From JAAXHH01 sp965225915 (GTDB lineage: Bacteria > JAAXHH01): a stretch of DNA of 64,000 bases. Position numbers and translations under genes: made by a program. Positions 18,664 through 26,978 of the stretch are shown here, one piece after another (the first letter of the stretch is position 1; each line of letters begins with the position of its first letter). The stretch spans positions 2,356,001-2,420,000 of the forward strand of contig OZ245326.1 of the NCBI GenBank assembly GCA_965225915.1, in the 5' to 3' direction. The notes under the pieces were generated by a model. The model was given only the letters and a program-made list of their open reading frames with translations, did no database searches and had not been told where the DNA came from.

Positions 18664-20604
18664 ATGGGACGACGGATGCACAGAAGCCTTTGCGTGGTTC
18701 TTCTTTTCTGGTCACTATCCGTATCGGGACAGGAAATCTCCGTCACGGCGGAGGTGAATCGTAACCGGATAACCGTTGACGAATCGCTGATACTGACGAT
18801 TTCGGTTTCGGGATCCGGCCTGAACGATGTGCCGAAACCGGTGTTGCCGGACATGCAGGCATTCATCGTCGTCGGCAGCACGTCCTCCTCCTCCTCCAGC
18901 TTTAATTTAGTGAACAGCAAACTGTCCTCTTCCAAATCCGTCCGGTTCATCTACCAGTTGAAACCCCGGGAGACGGGGACCTTCGTCATCGGTTCGGCCG
19001 AACTGACCTACGACGGAGTCATCCGCGAGACGACGCCGATCACGATTGAGGTTTTACAGGGCGCCGTGGGCGCCGCGCCACCGGGCAGCCCCCGCACCGC
19101 GCCACCGGGCAGCCCCCGCACCGCGCTACCGGGCAGTCCCCGCACCGCGCCGCAAGGCAGTCCCCGCACCGCGCCATCCCGTCCTTCGCCGGGCGGCTCG
19201 GGTCAACCGGGCCTGGAGGACGCCGTGTACATCCGGACCTCCATCGACAAGAACCGGGTCTACGTCGGAGAGCAGGTAACGGTGGCCTATACGCTGTACA
19301 CGCGTCTGGGACTGACCAATGCGCGTTACGAAGATGTCCCCTCTTATACAGGTTTCTGGATGGAGGAGCTTTTTTCCGCGAGTCACCTGGATTTCATGGA
19401 AGAGATCATCGGGGGCAAGCGTTACGCTGTCTCGAAATTGCGGCAGATCGCGTTGTTTCCCACCGTTACGGGTAAACTGAAGATCGAGCCCCTTTCCATG
19501 ATCTGCGACGTACAGGGCGAACGATCCCGAAGAGGCCTCTTCGACAGTTTCCTGAACGATCCCTTCGATACGTTTTTCTCGACTTCGCGACAGATCAAGG
19601 TGGCGTCAGGCGAACAGGCCGTCATGGTTTTGCCTCTTCCGGTCGAGGGACGCCCCGCCGGTTTCAACAACGCGGTGGGCAGTTTCTCCCTGAAGGCGAC
19701 GGTCGATCAGGCTACCACGGAGGTCAACCAGCCCGTGACGCTGACAGTCGAACTGTCCGGCGAGGGCAACTTGAAGACCGTGGAAGATCCCGTTCTTCCG
19801 CCACTCGACTATTTAAAGGAATACCAGTCCGGAAACAGGGCGGAATATGAGTCGGGGGGACAGCGTATCTCGGGAACGAAAACCTGGGACCACGTGCTCA
19901 TACCCACGCTGCCAGGCGACCATACGATCGCGTCGCTGTCCTTTCCCTACTTCAATCCCGATACGGATGCCTACAGGGTCGCGACAACCGAACCGGTTAC
20001 CATAACGGTCCTGCCGGCAAGCGGGGAACAGACGGCGGCCGTCGGTTCCCCACGGAAGACCGTCGTCAGGCAATTGCGGCAGGATATACAGTACATCAAG
20101 TCCGAAACTGTTTTTCTCGGCGATCAAGGCGAGGCCCTGTTTCGGTCGTTCTGGTATCTCCTGCTACATGCCCTGCCCATCGCGGCGATCCTGGCCACGG
20201 TCTTTTACCGTTCCCATGCCCACCGTTTGCGATCCGATGCCGGTTACGCCCGGTGGCGCCGGGCGAGAAGCAACGCCCTGAACGAACTTCAGCGGTCGAA
20301 AAGGAATCTGGAGCAAGGGGTGCTTGATCAGGCCTTTACAGGTATATCCAACGCCCTCTACGGTTACATCGCCGACAAGTGCAATCTGCCGACGGCCGGT
20401 CTCACGTCCCCCCGCGTTGCCGAGCTCCTCAAGGAACGAGGTGTGGACGACGACACGGTGGGTCTGTTGAAAGACTGCCTGGACGCCTGCGACACGGCCC
20501 GGTTCGCTCCGACGGCGCTCACGGCGGAACACACGGAAGACGTGCTTGACAGGGCCCGGAAGGGAATCGAATCCATCGAACCGCAGATCACGAAAGAACG
20601 TTGA
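18664..20604 (+). CDS. batD: BatD protein (DUF7939/BatD family)
   Basis: The 646-residue protein has a signal peptide (residues 1-21, cut after VSGQ or similar). Its first BatD domain starts ISVTAEVNRNRITVDESLILTI and shows the SSSFNLVNSKLSSSKSVRFIYQL pattern. An unusual Pro-Gly-Ser-Pro repeat linker lies near 138-180, then further beta domains. One transmembrane helix (about 500-518) precedes a cytoplasmic helical C-terminal domain. It begins 4 bases after asd and resumes the Bat set. Its role in envelope stress or oxygen tolerance is suggested only from older Bacteroides work. Confidence 0.9.
   Translation: MGRRMHRSLCVVLLFWSLSVSGQEISVTAEVNRNRITVDESLILTISVSGSGLNDVPKPVLPDMQAFIVVGSTSSSSSSFNLVNSKLSSSKSVRFIYQLKPRETGTFVIGSAELTYDGVIRETTPITIEVLQGAVGAAPPGSPRTAPPGSPRTALPGSPRTAPQGSPRTAPSRPSPGGSGQPGLEDAVYIRTSIDKNRVYVGEQVTVAYTLYTRLGLTNARYEDVPSYTGFWMEELFSASHLDFMEEIIGGKRYAVSKLRQIALFPTVTGKLKIEPLSMICDVQGERSRRGLFDSFLNDPFDTFFSTSRQIKVASGEQAVMVLPLPVEGRPAGFNNAVGSFSLKATVDQATTEVNQPVTLTVELSGEGNLKTVEDPVLPPLDYLKEYQSGNRAEYESGGQRISGTKTWDHVLIPTLPGDHTIASLSFPYFNPDTDAYRVATTEPVTITVLPASGEQTAAVGSPRKTVVRQLRQDIQYIKSETVFLGDQGEALFRSFWYLLLHALPIAAILATVFYRSHAHRLRSDAGYARWRRARSNALNELQRSKRNLEQGVLDQAFTGISNALYGYIADKCNLPTAGLTSPRVAELLKERGVDDDTVGLLKDCLDACDTARFAPTALTAEHTEDVLDRARKGIESIEPQITKER
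19073..19176 (+). repeat. 24-base tandem repeat in batD
   Basis: About four copies of a 24-base unit encode an eight-residue PPGSPRTA motif, with later copies diverging (LPGSPRTA, PQGSPRTA). It makes a proline-rich, probably extended linker between the first two periplasmic domains of BatD. Confidence 0.88.
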
Positions 20605-20623
20605 AAAACGCTCCATCCACATA

Positions 20624-21478
20624 TTGCGCCCGCTGGGTTTATCAAGGGCTGCTTCGAAGCAGGCAGGTGCCGCTTCGAACACGAAGGGCAATCCGGTAAC
20701 CGGGGGCCGTCGCCACCAGGTTCCATGGCCGATCCTGGTCGTGCTGATCATCGGCTGCTTGACCGCCGGTTGCGCCGAAGAACCCGTCGATACGCAAACC
20801 GTGGAATTGTACCGCCAGGCCAATTTGCTGTACGAAGGCGGAAAGTACGCGGAGTCGAGCCGGACATACGAGCGCATCATTGATCGTGGAATACGAAACG
20901 GTTTCGTGTACTACAATCTGGGTAACGCGTATTACAAGCAGGATCAGATCGGACGGGCCATCCTGGCCTACGAGAGGGCTTCCCGTCTGATCCCCCGGGA
21001 CGGGGACTTGAGAAACAACATGGACCTGGCCAACGAAAGGACGGTTGACCAGATTACCAGCGACGTGCCGTGGTTCGGCCGACAGGCGCTGGATGGGGTG
21101 ACCATGAATGAAGCCACGGTCGCCGCGACTATCACCGGGTTCATCGCGACCCTGGCGCTGATGATCTACCTGCTCGCGAAACAGACGAGCGCAAGAGTCC
21201 GGGCTGGTTACCTTCTCCTCGTCACCTGCCTCGTTTTTCTTCTGGCCATCGGGTTTACGGGTGTGAAGATTTACGATCAACTCGCGAACGAGGAAGGGAT
21301 CATCCTGAGTGCGACGGCCGTGGTCAGAACGAGCCCCGACGATGCGTCTGACCCGGTTTTCACGCTGCACGAAGGCACCAAGGTCCGACTGATCGAATAC
21401 CGCGAAGACTGGATGAGAATCCAGCTTCCGGATGGCAAGAACGGATGGCTCGCCCAAGACGAACTCGAAGGCATCTAA
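20624..21478 (+). CDS. batE: BatE-like TPR and SH3-domain lipoprotein
   Basis: The protein has a lipoprotein-like signal (VVLIIGCLTAGC, LTAGC lipobox) and two TPRs (VELYRQANLLYEGGKYAESS, then YYNLGNAYYKQDQIGRAI). Two transmembrane helices follow, and a C-terminal bacterial SH3 domain (VVRTSPDDASDPVFTLHEG to NGWLAQDELEGI). This is BatE architecture. The start is uncertain. TTG 20624, 20 bases after the batD stop, is used here; an in-frame TTG at 20546 would overlap batD. It is the last gene of the Bat run. Confidence 0.85.
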   Translation: MRPLGLSRAASKQAGAASNTKGNPVTGGRRHQVPWPILVVLIIGCLTAGCAEEPVDTQTVELYRQANLLYEGGKYAESSRTYERIIDRGIRNGFVYYNLGNAYYKQDQIGRAILAYERASRLIPRDGDLRNNMDLANERTVDQITSDVPWFGRQALDGVTMNEATVAATITGFIATLALMIYLLAKQTSARVRAGYLLLVTCLVFLLAIGFTGVKIYDQLANEEGIILSATAVVRTSPDDASDPVFTLHEGTKVRLIEYREDWMRIQLPDGKNGWLAQDELEGI

Positions 21479-21507
21479 CCCCAGACACAGGATACCAGGT
21501 TACACCC

Positions 21508-22704
21508 ATGCTTACATCCATCTCCGAACCGCAATCCCAGCGTATCGATCCCCGGGATCGTGCTTACTGGTCCCAGGTCCGCGCCCAATTCATGCTTGAA
21601 CCGGGTCACGCCTATCTCAACAACGCCGCCCTGGGGATGCCGCCCAAGCCGGTTCGGGACGCCGTTGCCGAGGGATTTCGCCTGATGTCTGAAAACCCGT
21701 CGAAGGCCAAGAAGGTATTCCACTACTACATCGAAGACGAACTCAGGCCTGCCATGGCGGCCTTTCTGGATGCCGAAACTGGTGAAATCGCCCTGGCGCG
21801 CAACGCGACCGAGGGCCTCTATCATATTATCAACGGACTGGACCTGGCTCCCGGCGACCGGGTCCTCGTAACCTCGCAGGAGCATCCCAGCGCGATGCGG
21901 CCCTGGAAGGTACGGGCGGAACGGGACGGGATCGAGATCAAGGAGATCCATATACCCAGCCCGCTGATGGGAGAGGATGACATCGTGGAGCGCATATCCG
22001 GGGCGATCGACGAGCGTACCAGGGTGCTCTTCTTCTGTCACGTCACCCGGGGTGGATACCTGTACCCGATCAAGCGACTCTGCACGCTGGCCAGGGAGCG
22101 GGGACTGATCTCGGCCATCGACGGCGCCCAGGCGGTGGGGATGCTGGCGGTCGACCTGGCCGCCATCGGATGCGACCTGTATACCAACAGTCTGCACAAG
22201 TGGTTTCTCGGTCCCGCCGGTACAGGGTTTCTGTATGTCAATCGCAGCATGCAGCCATCGTTCAGCACGCTGTACTCGCCGACGGACGAGCCCGGGGAGG
22301 ATGCCCGCCGTTACGAGATCCAGGGGACCTACGATCTTCCCGTGCGGGCCGCCCTCGGCACCTCGCTCGACTTCCTGAATCGCATCGGCATATCCAATAT
22401 CGAAAACCGGCTAAGGACGCTTTCGGACTACCTGCGGCAGCGCCTCCAGGATGTACCCCGGTTGCGACTACTCACCAACCCGTCCCACGACATCTCTTCG
22501 CCAGGATCCACCATCTTTGAATTCGAAGGGATCAATGCGGCCAGGTGGCCCGGCCCCATGCAACAGGAAGCGAACCTCCACGTCGACGACCATAACCGGG
22601 ACGGACACCAGGGCATGCGTATCTCCACCCACTACTACAATACAACGGAAGAAATCGACCGGTGTGTGGATCTCCTGAGGGAAATGGTACGGCGGGAGGG
22701 GTAG
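21508..22704 (+). CDS. class V aminotransferase (PLP-dependent, cysteine desulfurase/isopenicillin N epimerase-like)
   Basis: The 398-residue protein has the fold-type I pattern. AYLNNAALGMPPKPV lies at the N-terminus, ARNATEGLYHIINGL near 90, and TSQEHPSAMRPW, then the PLP aspartate region SAIDGAQAVGMLAVDLA. The Schiff-base lysine lies in TNSLHKWFLGPAGTGFLYV. The C-terminus ends in HYYNTTEEIDRCVDLLREM. ATG 21508 fits the family start. The exact substrate is not determined. It converges with the sulfotransferase gene. Confidence 0.88.
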   Translation: MLTSISEPQSQRIDPRDRAYWSQVRAQFMLEPGHAYLNNAALGMPPKPVRDAVAEGFRLMSENPSKAKKVFHYYIEDELRPAMAAFLDAETGEIALARNATEGLYHIINGLDLAPGDRVLVTSQEHPSAMRPWKVRAERDGIEIKEIHIPSPLMGEDDIVERISGAIDERTRVLFFCHVTRGGYLYPIKRLCTLARERGLISAIDGAQAVGMLAVDLAAIGCDLYTNSLHKWFLGPAGTGFLYVNRSMQPSFSTLYSPTDEPGEDARRYEIQGTYDLPVRAALGTSLDFLNRIGISNIENRLRTLSDYLRQRLQDVPRLRLLTNPSHDISSPGSTIFEFEGINAARWPGPMQQEANLHVDDHNRDGHQGMRISTHYYNTTEEIDRCVDLLREMVRREG

Positions 22705-22797
22705 GGTAGGCCCTGCCGTGTTGCCCGTGAAAAGACTGGCCTCGGCCGTCTAGCGTGGAGACGTTCTATAGTTTTGCGGGGTGTATTCCATACCCCG

Positions 22798-23517
22798 TCA
22801 GACTTCGTATCCCGTTTCTTCGAGCGCATCCCGTAGCAAGTCCAGGTGGAGGTCGCCTTCAGCCTTCCTCCATCGGCCCACCGCTTCGGGCCGCACGACG
22901 ACACGGCTCAGGGGAATGCCGAGATAGGCTTCCAGCCGGCGAAGCGTCTGTTCCTGGTCCAACACGAAGTCTTCAAAGCGCACGGTCTGCAGATTAGCCG
23001 GCTGGGGTGTCGCCTTCATGAGCTGGTACTGGTACAGCCATGATATAGCACGCTGCCTTCTGAGATCTCCCGTTTCCGGATAGGCGATTCCGAATGCGCC
23101 GAGATCGTCCGTCCGGTGGGGCGCGAGCACGCAGTCCCGGGGATCACGGATCCAATGAATGTACCGGATATCTGGAAACATGCGGAGGATCCACGGATAG
23201 ATCAGCGTCGTTTCCGGTAGTTTCCAACCCCTATACGGAGCCGTATCGGCCAGCACATCGGCGAGGTAGGTCTCCACCTTCTCCACGAATTCCGGATCGA
23301 GATCCATTTCCATCACCCGTGAGAAATCCCAGGTGAGCCCGCCTGTCCACCTGACGTACTTAGCGAAGATGCGACAGGCTTCATACAGGTCGTGCGGCGG
23401 CACCTTGTCACCCGAAGTATTGATGGTCCGGCCCATGTACACACCGCTGGTATAGAGCGTGTGGGACATGGCCCGCGTTCCGGAGTGGCCCCGGCCTATG
23501 ATGGTGATGATGGGAAT
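22798..23517 (-). CDS. sulfotransferase family protein, probable ATT start
   Basis: The protein carries the 5'-phosphosulfate-binding motif IIGRGHSGTRAMSHTL and a later IHWIRDPRDCVLAPHRTDD resembling the 3'-phosphate-binding region. This fits PAPS-dependent sulfotransferases. The motif lies upstream of the first ATG (23469), so that ATG cannot be the true start. In frame back to the stop at 23557-23559 there is no ATG, GTG or TTG before the motif. ATT at 23517 is preceded by AAGGAAGG with a 7-base spacer, giving 239 residues beginning IPIITIIGRG. Confidence 0.72.
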   Translation of the reverse strand: MPIITIIGRGHSGTRAMSHTLYTSGVYMGRTINTSGDKVPPHDLYEACRIFAKYVRWTGGLTWDFSRVMEMDLDPEFVEKVETYLADVLADTAPYRGWKLPETTLIYPWILRMFPDIRYIHWIRDPRDCVLAPHRTDDLGAFGIAYPETGDLRRQRAISWLYQYQLMKATPQPANLQTVRFEDFVLDQEQTLRRLEAYLGIPLSRVVVRPEAVGRWRKAEGDLHLDLLRDALEETGYEV

Positions 23518-23756
23518 TGCCGAGCCTTCCTTTACTGTGAGTAATTCAAGTTCGTATTAAAGTGCTGTATATGAGATTCAGATTCCAGTATTCATGCACA
23601 TCGTACTGTTTTTTATGGCGGATTTACTTTTGTAAATTACATGCCATTACAATAGACTAACCATTTATAAGCAGCACTTACAAGAAGAACCGGAATGCCA
23701 TCTTAAATGCCCGTGTTCAAGCCCCTGTTGTTGGAACCAGGATAGGCTCATCTGTT
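23518..23756. other. AT-rich intergenic region between divergent sulfotransferase and LRR gene
   Basis: No gene is seen. It holds a perfect 11-base palindrome TGTAAATTACA (23631-23641), a possible operator. A TACAAT at 23648-23653 is a plausible -10 toward the LRR gene but lacks a good -35. The base composition is clearly AT-richer than the rest of the window. Confidence 0.5.
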
Positions 23757-25451
23757 TTGATCAACTACCCTCATTCTCCTGCAAAGCTATTCGCCACAGT
23801 CACAGTAATCCTGTTTCTGTGGGTTGGTTGCATTTACAGCCCAACCGCATCGAATGATCAGATCCTGACATCAATTTACGTTTCCTCATCGCAACTTTAT
23901 CTTGGAATCGGTGAAACGATGGTGATTAAAGCCAAGGTGCTGGATCAGACCCGATTGCCAATTTTGGATGCGGCATTGAGTTGGTCAAGCAGCGACCCCA
24001 AGGTCATTAGTGTAAACAACCGAGGGGAGCTTACTGCCCTTTCATTCGGAAGGGCAGAAATTACCGTGAAATCAGGTACAAAGTCGGCAGTAATCCAGGT
24101 TATCGTCAGCAAAGACCGGGCTGTGCTTGTCGCATTCTATAGGGCTTTGAACGGTGCGTATTGGGCGAACCAGACAAATTGGTTAAGTATCCGGCCTTTG
24201 GGTGAATGGTATGGAGTCACAGTCGATTCGAGCGGCCGTGTTGAACAGTTGAATCTTGAAGATAATGGTCTACGTGGTGAATTGCCATCGGCGCTGGGAG
24301 ACCTTGACGATCTCAGAAACTTGTCGCTGGATGGTAATTCGATTAGGGGATTTACCGCGGATTTGGGTCGTCTTACAAAGCTGGAGACGTTATCACTTTC
24401 GAGAAACCCGCTAAAAAGTATCTCAAAGGAATTGGGTGAACTTCAAAACTTAAGGTATTTGGAGCTAAATGAAAGCCAGTTGCGTGGTGAGATCCCCTCA
24501 TTTATAGCTAACCTTGGCAAACTTGAGGAATTGAATCTAATTCGAAATCATCTCAGCGGTGAGATTCCACAATCTTTGGGTAACCTCGGCAATCTTAAAC
24601 ATATGCGTCTTATTGGCAATCAGCTAAATGGAGAAATACCCGCTTCGTTGGGGAAACTCACCAGTCTCGTTAGCTTGAATATTGGGAACAACAAATTGAG
24701 TGGAAACCTACCCCCAGAACTGGGAAATCTATCCAGTCTCGAGACACTGTATCTTTACAACAATTCTATAACCGGCGAGATTCCGTCAGCACTGGGCAAC
24801 CTTGGCAATCTTGAGACATTGATTCTAGAGCGAAATGAACTCAGCGGTGAGATTCCACAATCTATGGGTAACCTCGGCAATCTTAAACGCATTCAGCTCA
24901 ACAACAATCAGCTCAAAGGAGAGATCCCGTTATCACTGGGTAACCTCGGCAATCTTGAACATATGCGTCTTAATGACAATCAGCTAAGTGGAGAAATACC
25001 CGCTTCGTTGGGGCGACTTACCAGTCTCGTTAACTTATCTATTTGGAACAACCAATTAAGTGGAAATCTTCCCCCAGAACTGGGGAACCTTTCTAGTCTT
25101 GAGTTTTTAAATCTTAACAACAACCAACTCGGTGGTGAGATTCCCCCTTCTTTAGGTAACCTCGGCAATCTTAGAAACATGGACCTCTCCTCCAATATGC
25201 TTACTGGTTCGATTCCACCGGAATTAGGCAGAGCGACTAGTCTCGTTTTGCTGTATCTCAACTACAATAGCCAAATGAAGGGCCCCTTGCCCGTGGAACT
25301 CACCAATCTCACCAAACTCAGGAACCTAAACTTGCACAGGACCAACCTGTGCGTACCACCCAATCCCAGTTTTCTGGACTGGTTACGAGAAGTAGGTTTC
25401 CTCTTTGAAACTAATTTACCGGAGGATATTCCGCTGTGTGCTGGTAACTAG
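23757..25451 (+). CDS. leucine-rich-repeat surface lipoprotein with Ig-like (BIG2) domain
   Basis: The 564-residue protein has an N-terminal hydrophobic stretch ending WVGC (possible lipobox). A BIG2-like domain covers about 38-120 (IYVSSSQLYLGIGETMVIKA to AEITVKSGTKSAVIQVIVS). A cap ALNGAYWANQTNWL...PLGEWYGV precedes about 16 leucine-rich repeats of 24 residues of the plant-like type (LxxLxLxxNxLSGEIPxSLGNL). A C-terminal cap contains LCVPPNPSFLDWL. It is probably exported and binds proteins or glycans. The start is TTG 23757. AT-rich codon use unlike neighbours suggests transfer. Confidence 0.85.
   Translation: MINYPHSPAKLFATVTVILFLWVGCIYSPTASNDQILTSIYVSSSQLYLGIGETMVIKAKVLDQTRLPILDAALSWSSSDPKVISVNNRGELTALSFGRAEITVKSGTKSAVIQVIVSKDRAVLVAFYRALNGAYWANQTNWLSIRPLGEWYGVTVDSSGRVEQLNLEDNGLRGELPSALGDLDDLRNLSLDGNSIRGFTADLGRLTKLETLSLSRNPLKSISKELGELQNLRYLELNESQLRGEIPSFIANLGKLEELNLIRNHLSGEIPQSLGNLGNLKHMRLIGNQLNGEIPASLGKLTSLVSLNIGNNKLSGNLPPELGNLSSLETLYLYNNSITGEIPSALGNLGNLETLILERNELSGEIPQSMGNLGNLKRIQLNNNQLKGEIPLSLGNLGNLEHMRLNDNQLSGEIPASLGRLTSLVNLSIWNNQLSGNLPPELGNLSSLEFLNLNNNQLGGEIPPSLGNLGNLRNMDLSSNMLTGSIPPELGRATSLVLLYLNYNSQMKGPLPVELTNLTKLRNLNLHRTNLCVPPNPSFLDWLREVGFLFETNLPEDIPLCAGN
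24269..25330 (+). repeat. 72-base periodic LRR coding repeat with internal segmental copies
   Basis: The leucine-rich repeats are encoded at a strict 72-base period. TAACCTCGGC recurs in phase at 24581, 24869, 24941 and 25157, that is offsets of 288, 72 and 216 bases. The stretch after 24575 is close to identical to that after 24935, exactly 360 bases (five repeats) apart. This indicates a recent multi-repeat duplication within the gene. Confidence 0.85.
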
Positions 25452-25467
25452 GTAATATCATTCTACT

Positions 25468-25596
25468 ATGCAGAATTTCAAAGATGGTGATCCTATCCGT
25501 GGTTTCCGATTATTATGGGTTGGCTGTATTTTCAGCCCAACCGCATCGAATGATCAGATCCTGACATCAATTTTGGAACAATGTTTCGAACAATGA
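25468..25596 (+). pseudogene. relic of an LRR-lipoprotein signal region
   Basis: Bases 25517-25573 match 23821-23877 in the upstream gene with only about three differences, and keep the reading frame: LWVGCIFSPTASNDQILTSI against LWVGCIYSPTASNDQILTSI. The frame opens at ATG 25468 and stops at 25596 after 42 residues with no Ig-like or LRR part. It is best read as the left-over front end of a third copy after duplication and deletion. Confidence 0.75.
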
Positions 25597-25600
25597 AGGA

Positions 25601-26941
25601 ATGTGTATTTTGATCAACTGCGTTTATCGTCCCTTCACGATAGCCGCTGCATGCGCGTTATTACTTACAATAACTACCTGCGGTGATAAAGGTCCAACAG
25701 GCTCAGACTCCCGGATTCCAACGGAAATCTCTGTTTCCACCTCGCTACTGTATCTTAAAATCGGTGAAACGGCGGTGGTCTCAGTCGAGGTGCTGGATCA
25801 GAACCGGGAGCCGATATCGGAAGCGGTATTGAGCTGGTCGAGCAGCGACATCGAAGTGGCAAGTATCAGTAATGATGGTGTAATTGCAGCGCATTCGTTC
25901 GGAAAGGCTGAGATTACAGTCAGATCAGGCTTAAAGTTTTCAGTTATTCAGGTGTTTGTCAGCAATGACCTTGAAGCTCTTGTTGCTTTTTATACAGCAT
26001 TGAACGGACCATTCTGGAGGAACAATTCGAATTGGTTAAGTACTCGGCCTTTGGGTGAATGGTACGGCCTCACGATCAACTCGAGAGGCCGTGTAGAGCA
26101 ATTGGATCTTGAAGACAATGCTTTAAGAGGTGAATTGCCCGCGGAGCTGGGAGACCTTAACGATCTCACAATCCTGCTTCTGCACAACAACAACATACGG
26201 GGTGAAATACCAGGAGAGTTGGGTCGTCTATCCGGGCTTCGGATTTTGTCGCTGAATGGCAACAATATCAGCGGAAGTATTCCAAGTTCATTCGGCGATC
26301 TTCGAAACCTTCAGAGTCTTTCGATTGCCGAGAATGAAATGAGCGGCAAAATCCCCTCATCGTTGGGAAATCTCTTAAATCTTTGGTATTTGATTCTTAA
26401 TGGGAATAGAATTAGCGGTGAAATCCCGTCATCCCTGGGAAATCTGGGTAACCTTAGATCTTTGACCTTCCGAAACAATGAACTCAGTGGTGAGATACCA
26501 GCATCTTTGAGTCGACTTGTCAGGCTCGTTCGCCTGGATCTTTCGAACAACCATTTAACGGGAAATATCCCCTCGGAGTTGGCAAACCTATCAAGTCTAA
26601 AATCCCTGAATCTCTCCTCCAACGGTTTGAGCGGAGAGATCCCACCACAGTATGGTGATTTCAGTGTGCTCGAAAGAATCTTCCTCTCGAACAATCGACT
26701 AACCGGGTCGGTTCCACCTGAACTGGGCAGGCTGAACAGTCTCTGGCAACTGGACCTAAGCAACAACAGTCAACTGGTGGGCCCGTTGCCCCTGGAACTC
26801 ACCAATCTTACCAACCTCAGTTCGCTATGGTTATCCGGTACCGGACTGTGTGCGCCACCCGACCCCGATTTGCTAGTATGGTTAGAAGAAATAGACAAAA
26901 CGTCGGGACTACAGGGCGTTGTCGTATGTCAAAGGAACTAG
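25601..26941 (+). CDS. second leucine-rich-repeat surface lipoprotein with Ig-like domain
   Basis: The 446-residue paralogue of the LRR gene just upstream has signal region ACALLLTITTC (possible lipobox). A BIG2-like domain (about 38-125) follows, with the cap FYTALNGPFWRNNSNWLSTRPLGEWYG. About 11 LRRs of 24 residues come next, then the C-terminal cap LCAPPDPDLLVWLEEI. ATG 25601 is directly abutted by AAGGA; TTG 25610, matching the upstream paralogue TTGATCAAC start, has a better spacer and may be the true start. It is AT-rich like its sister. Confidence 0.85.
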   Translation: MCILINCVYRPFTIAAACALLLTITTCGDKGPTGSDSRIPTEISVSTSLLYLKIGETAVVSVEVLDQNREPISEAVLSWSSSDIEVASISNDGVIAAHSFGKAEITVRSGLKFSVIQVFVSNDLEALVAFYTALNGPFWRNNSNWLSTRPLGEWYGLTINSRGRVEQLDLEDNALRGELPAELGDLNDLTILLLHNNNIRGEIPGELGRLSGLRILSLNGNNISGSIPSSFGDLRNLQSLSIAENEMSGKIPSSLGNLLNLWYLILNGNRISGEIPSSLGNLGNLRSLTFRNNELSGEIPASLSRLVRLVRLDLSNNHLTGNIPSELANLSSLKSLNLSSNGLSGEIPPQYGDFSVLERIFLSNNRLTGSVPPELGRLNSLWQLDLSNNSQLVGPLPLELTNLTNLSSLWLSGTGLCAPPDPDLLVWLEEIDKTSGLQGVVVCQRN

Positions 26942-26978
26942 GGAGAGATACCTCGTATCTTAAATGGTCAGGCCTTGG

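Noticed and set aside
14801..19176. CRISPR-like spacing in the batC and batD repeats
   Set aside because: Units are directly tandem without spacers, in frame and coding.
22777..22797. Hairpin between converging aminotransferase and sulfotransferase as an intrinsic terminator
   Set aside because: An 8-pair stem exists, CGGGGTGT with ATACCCCG, but no T run follows on either strand.
22798..23469. Sulfotransferase starting at ATG 23469
   Set aside because: That start would remove the PAPS-binding loop that is encoded directly upstream in the same frame.
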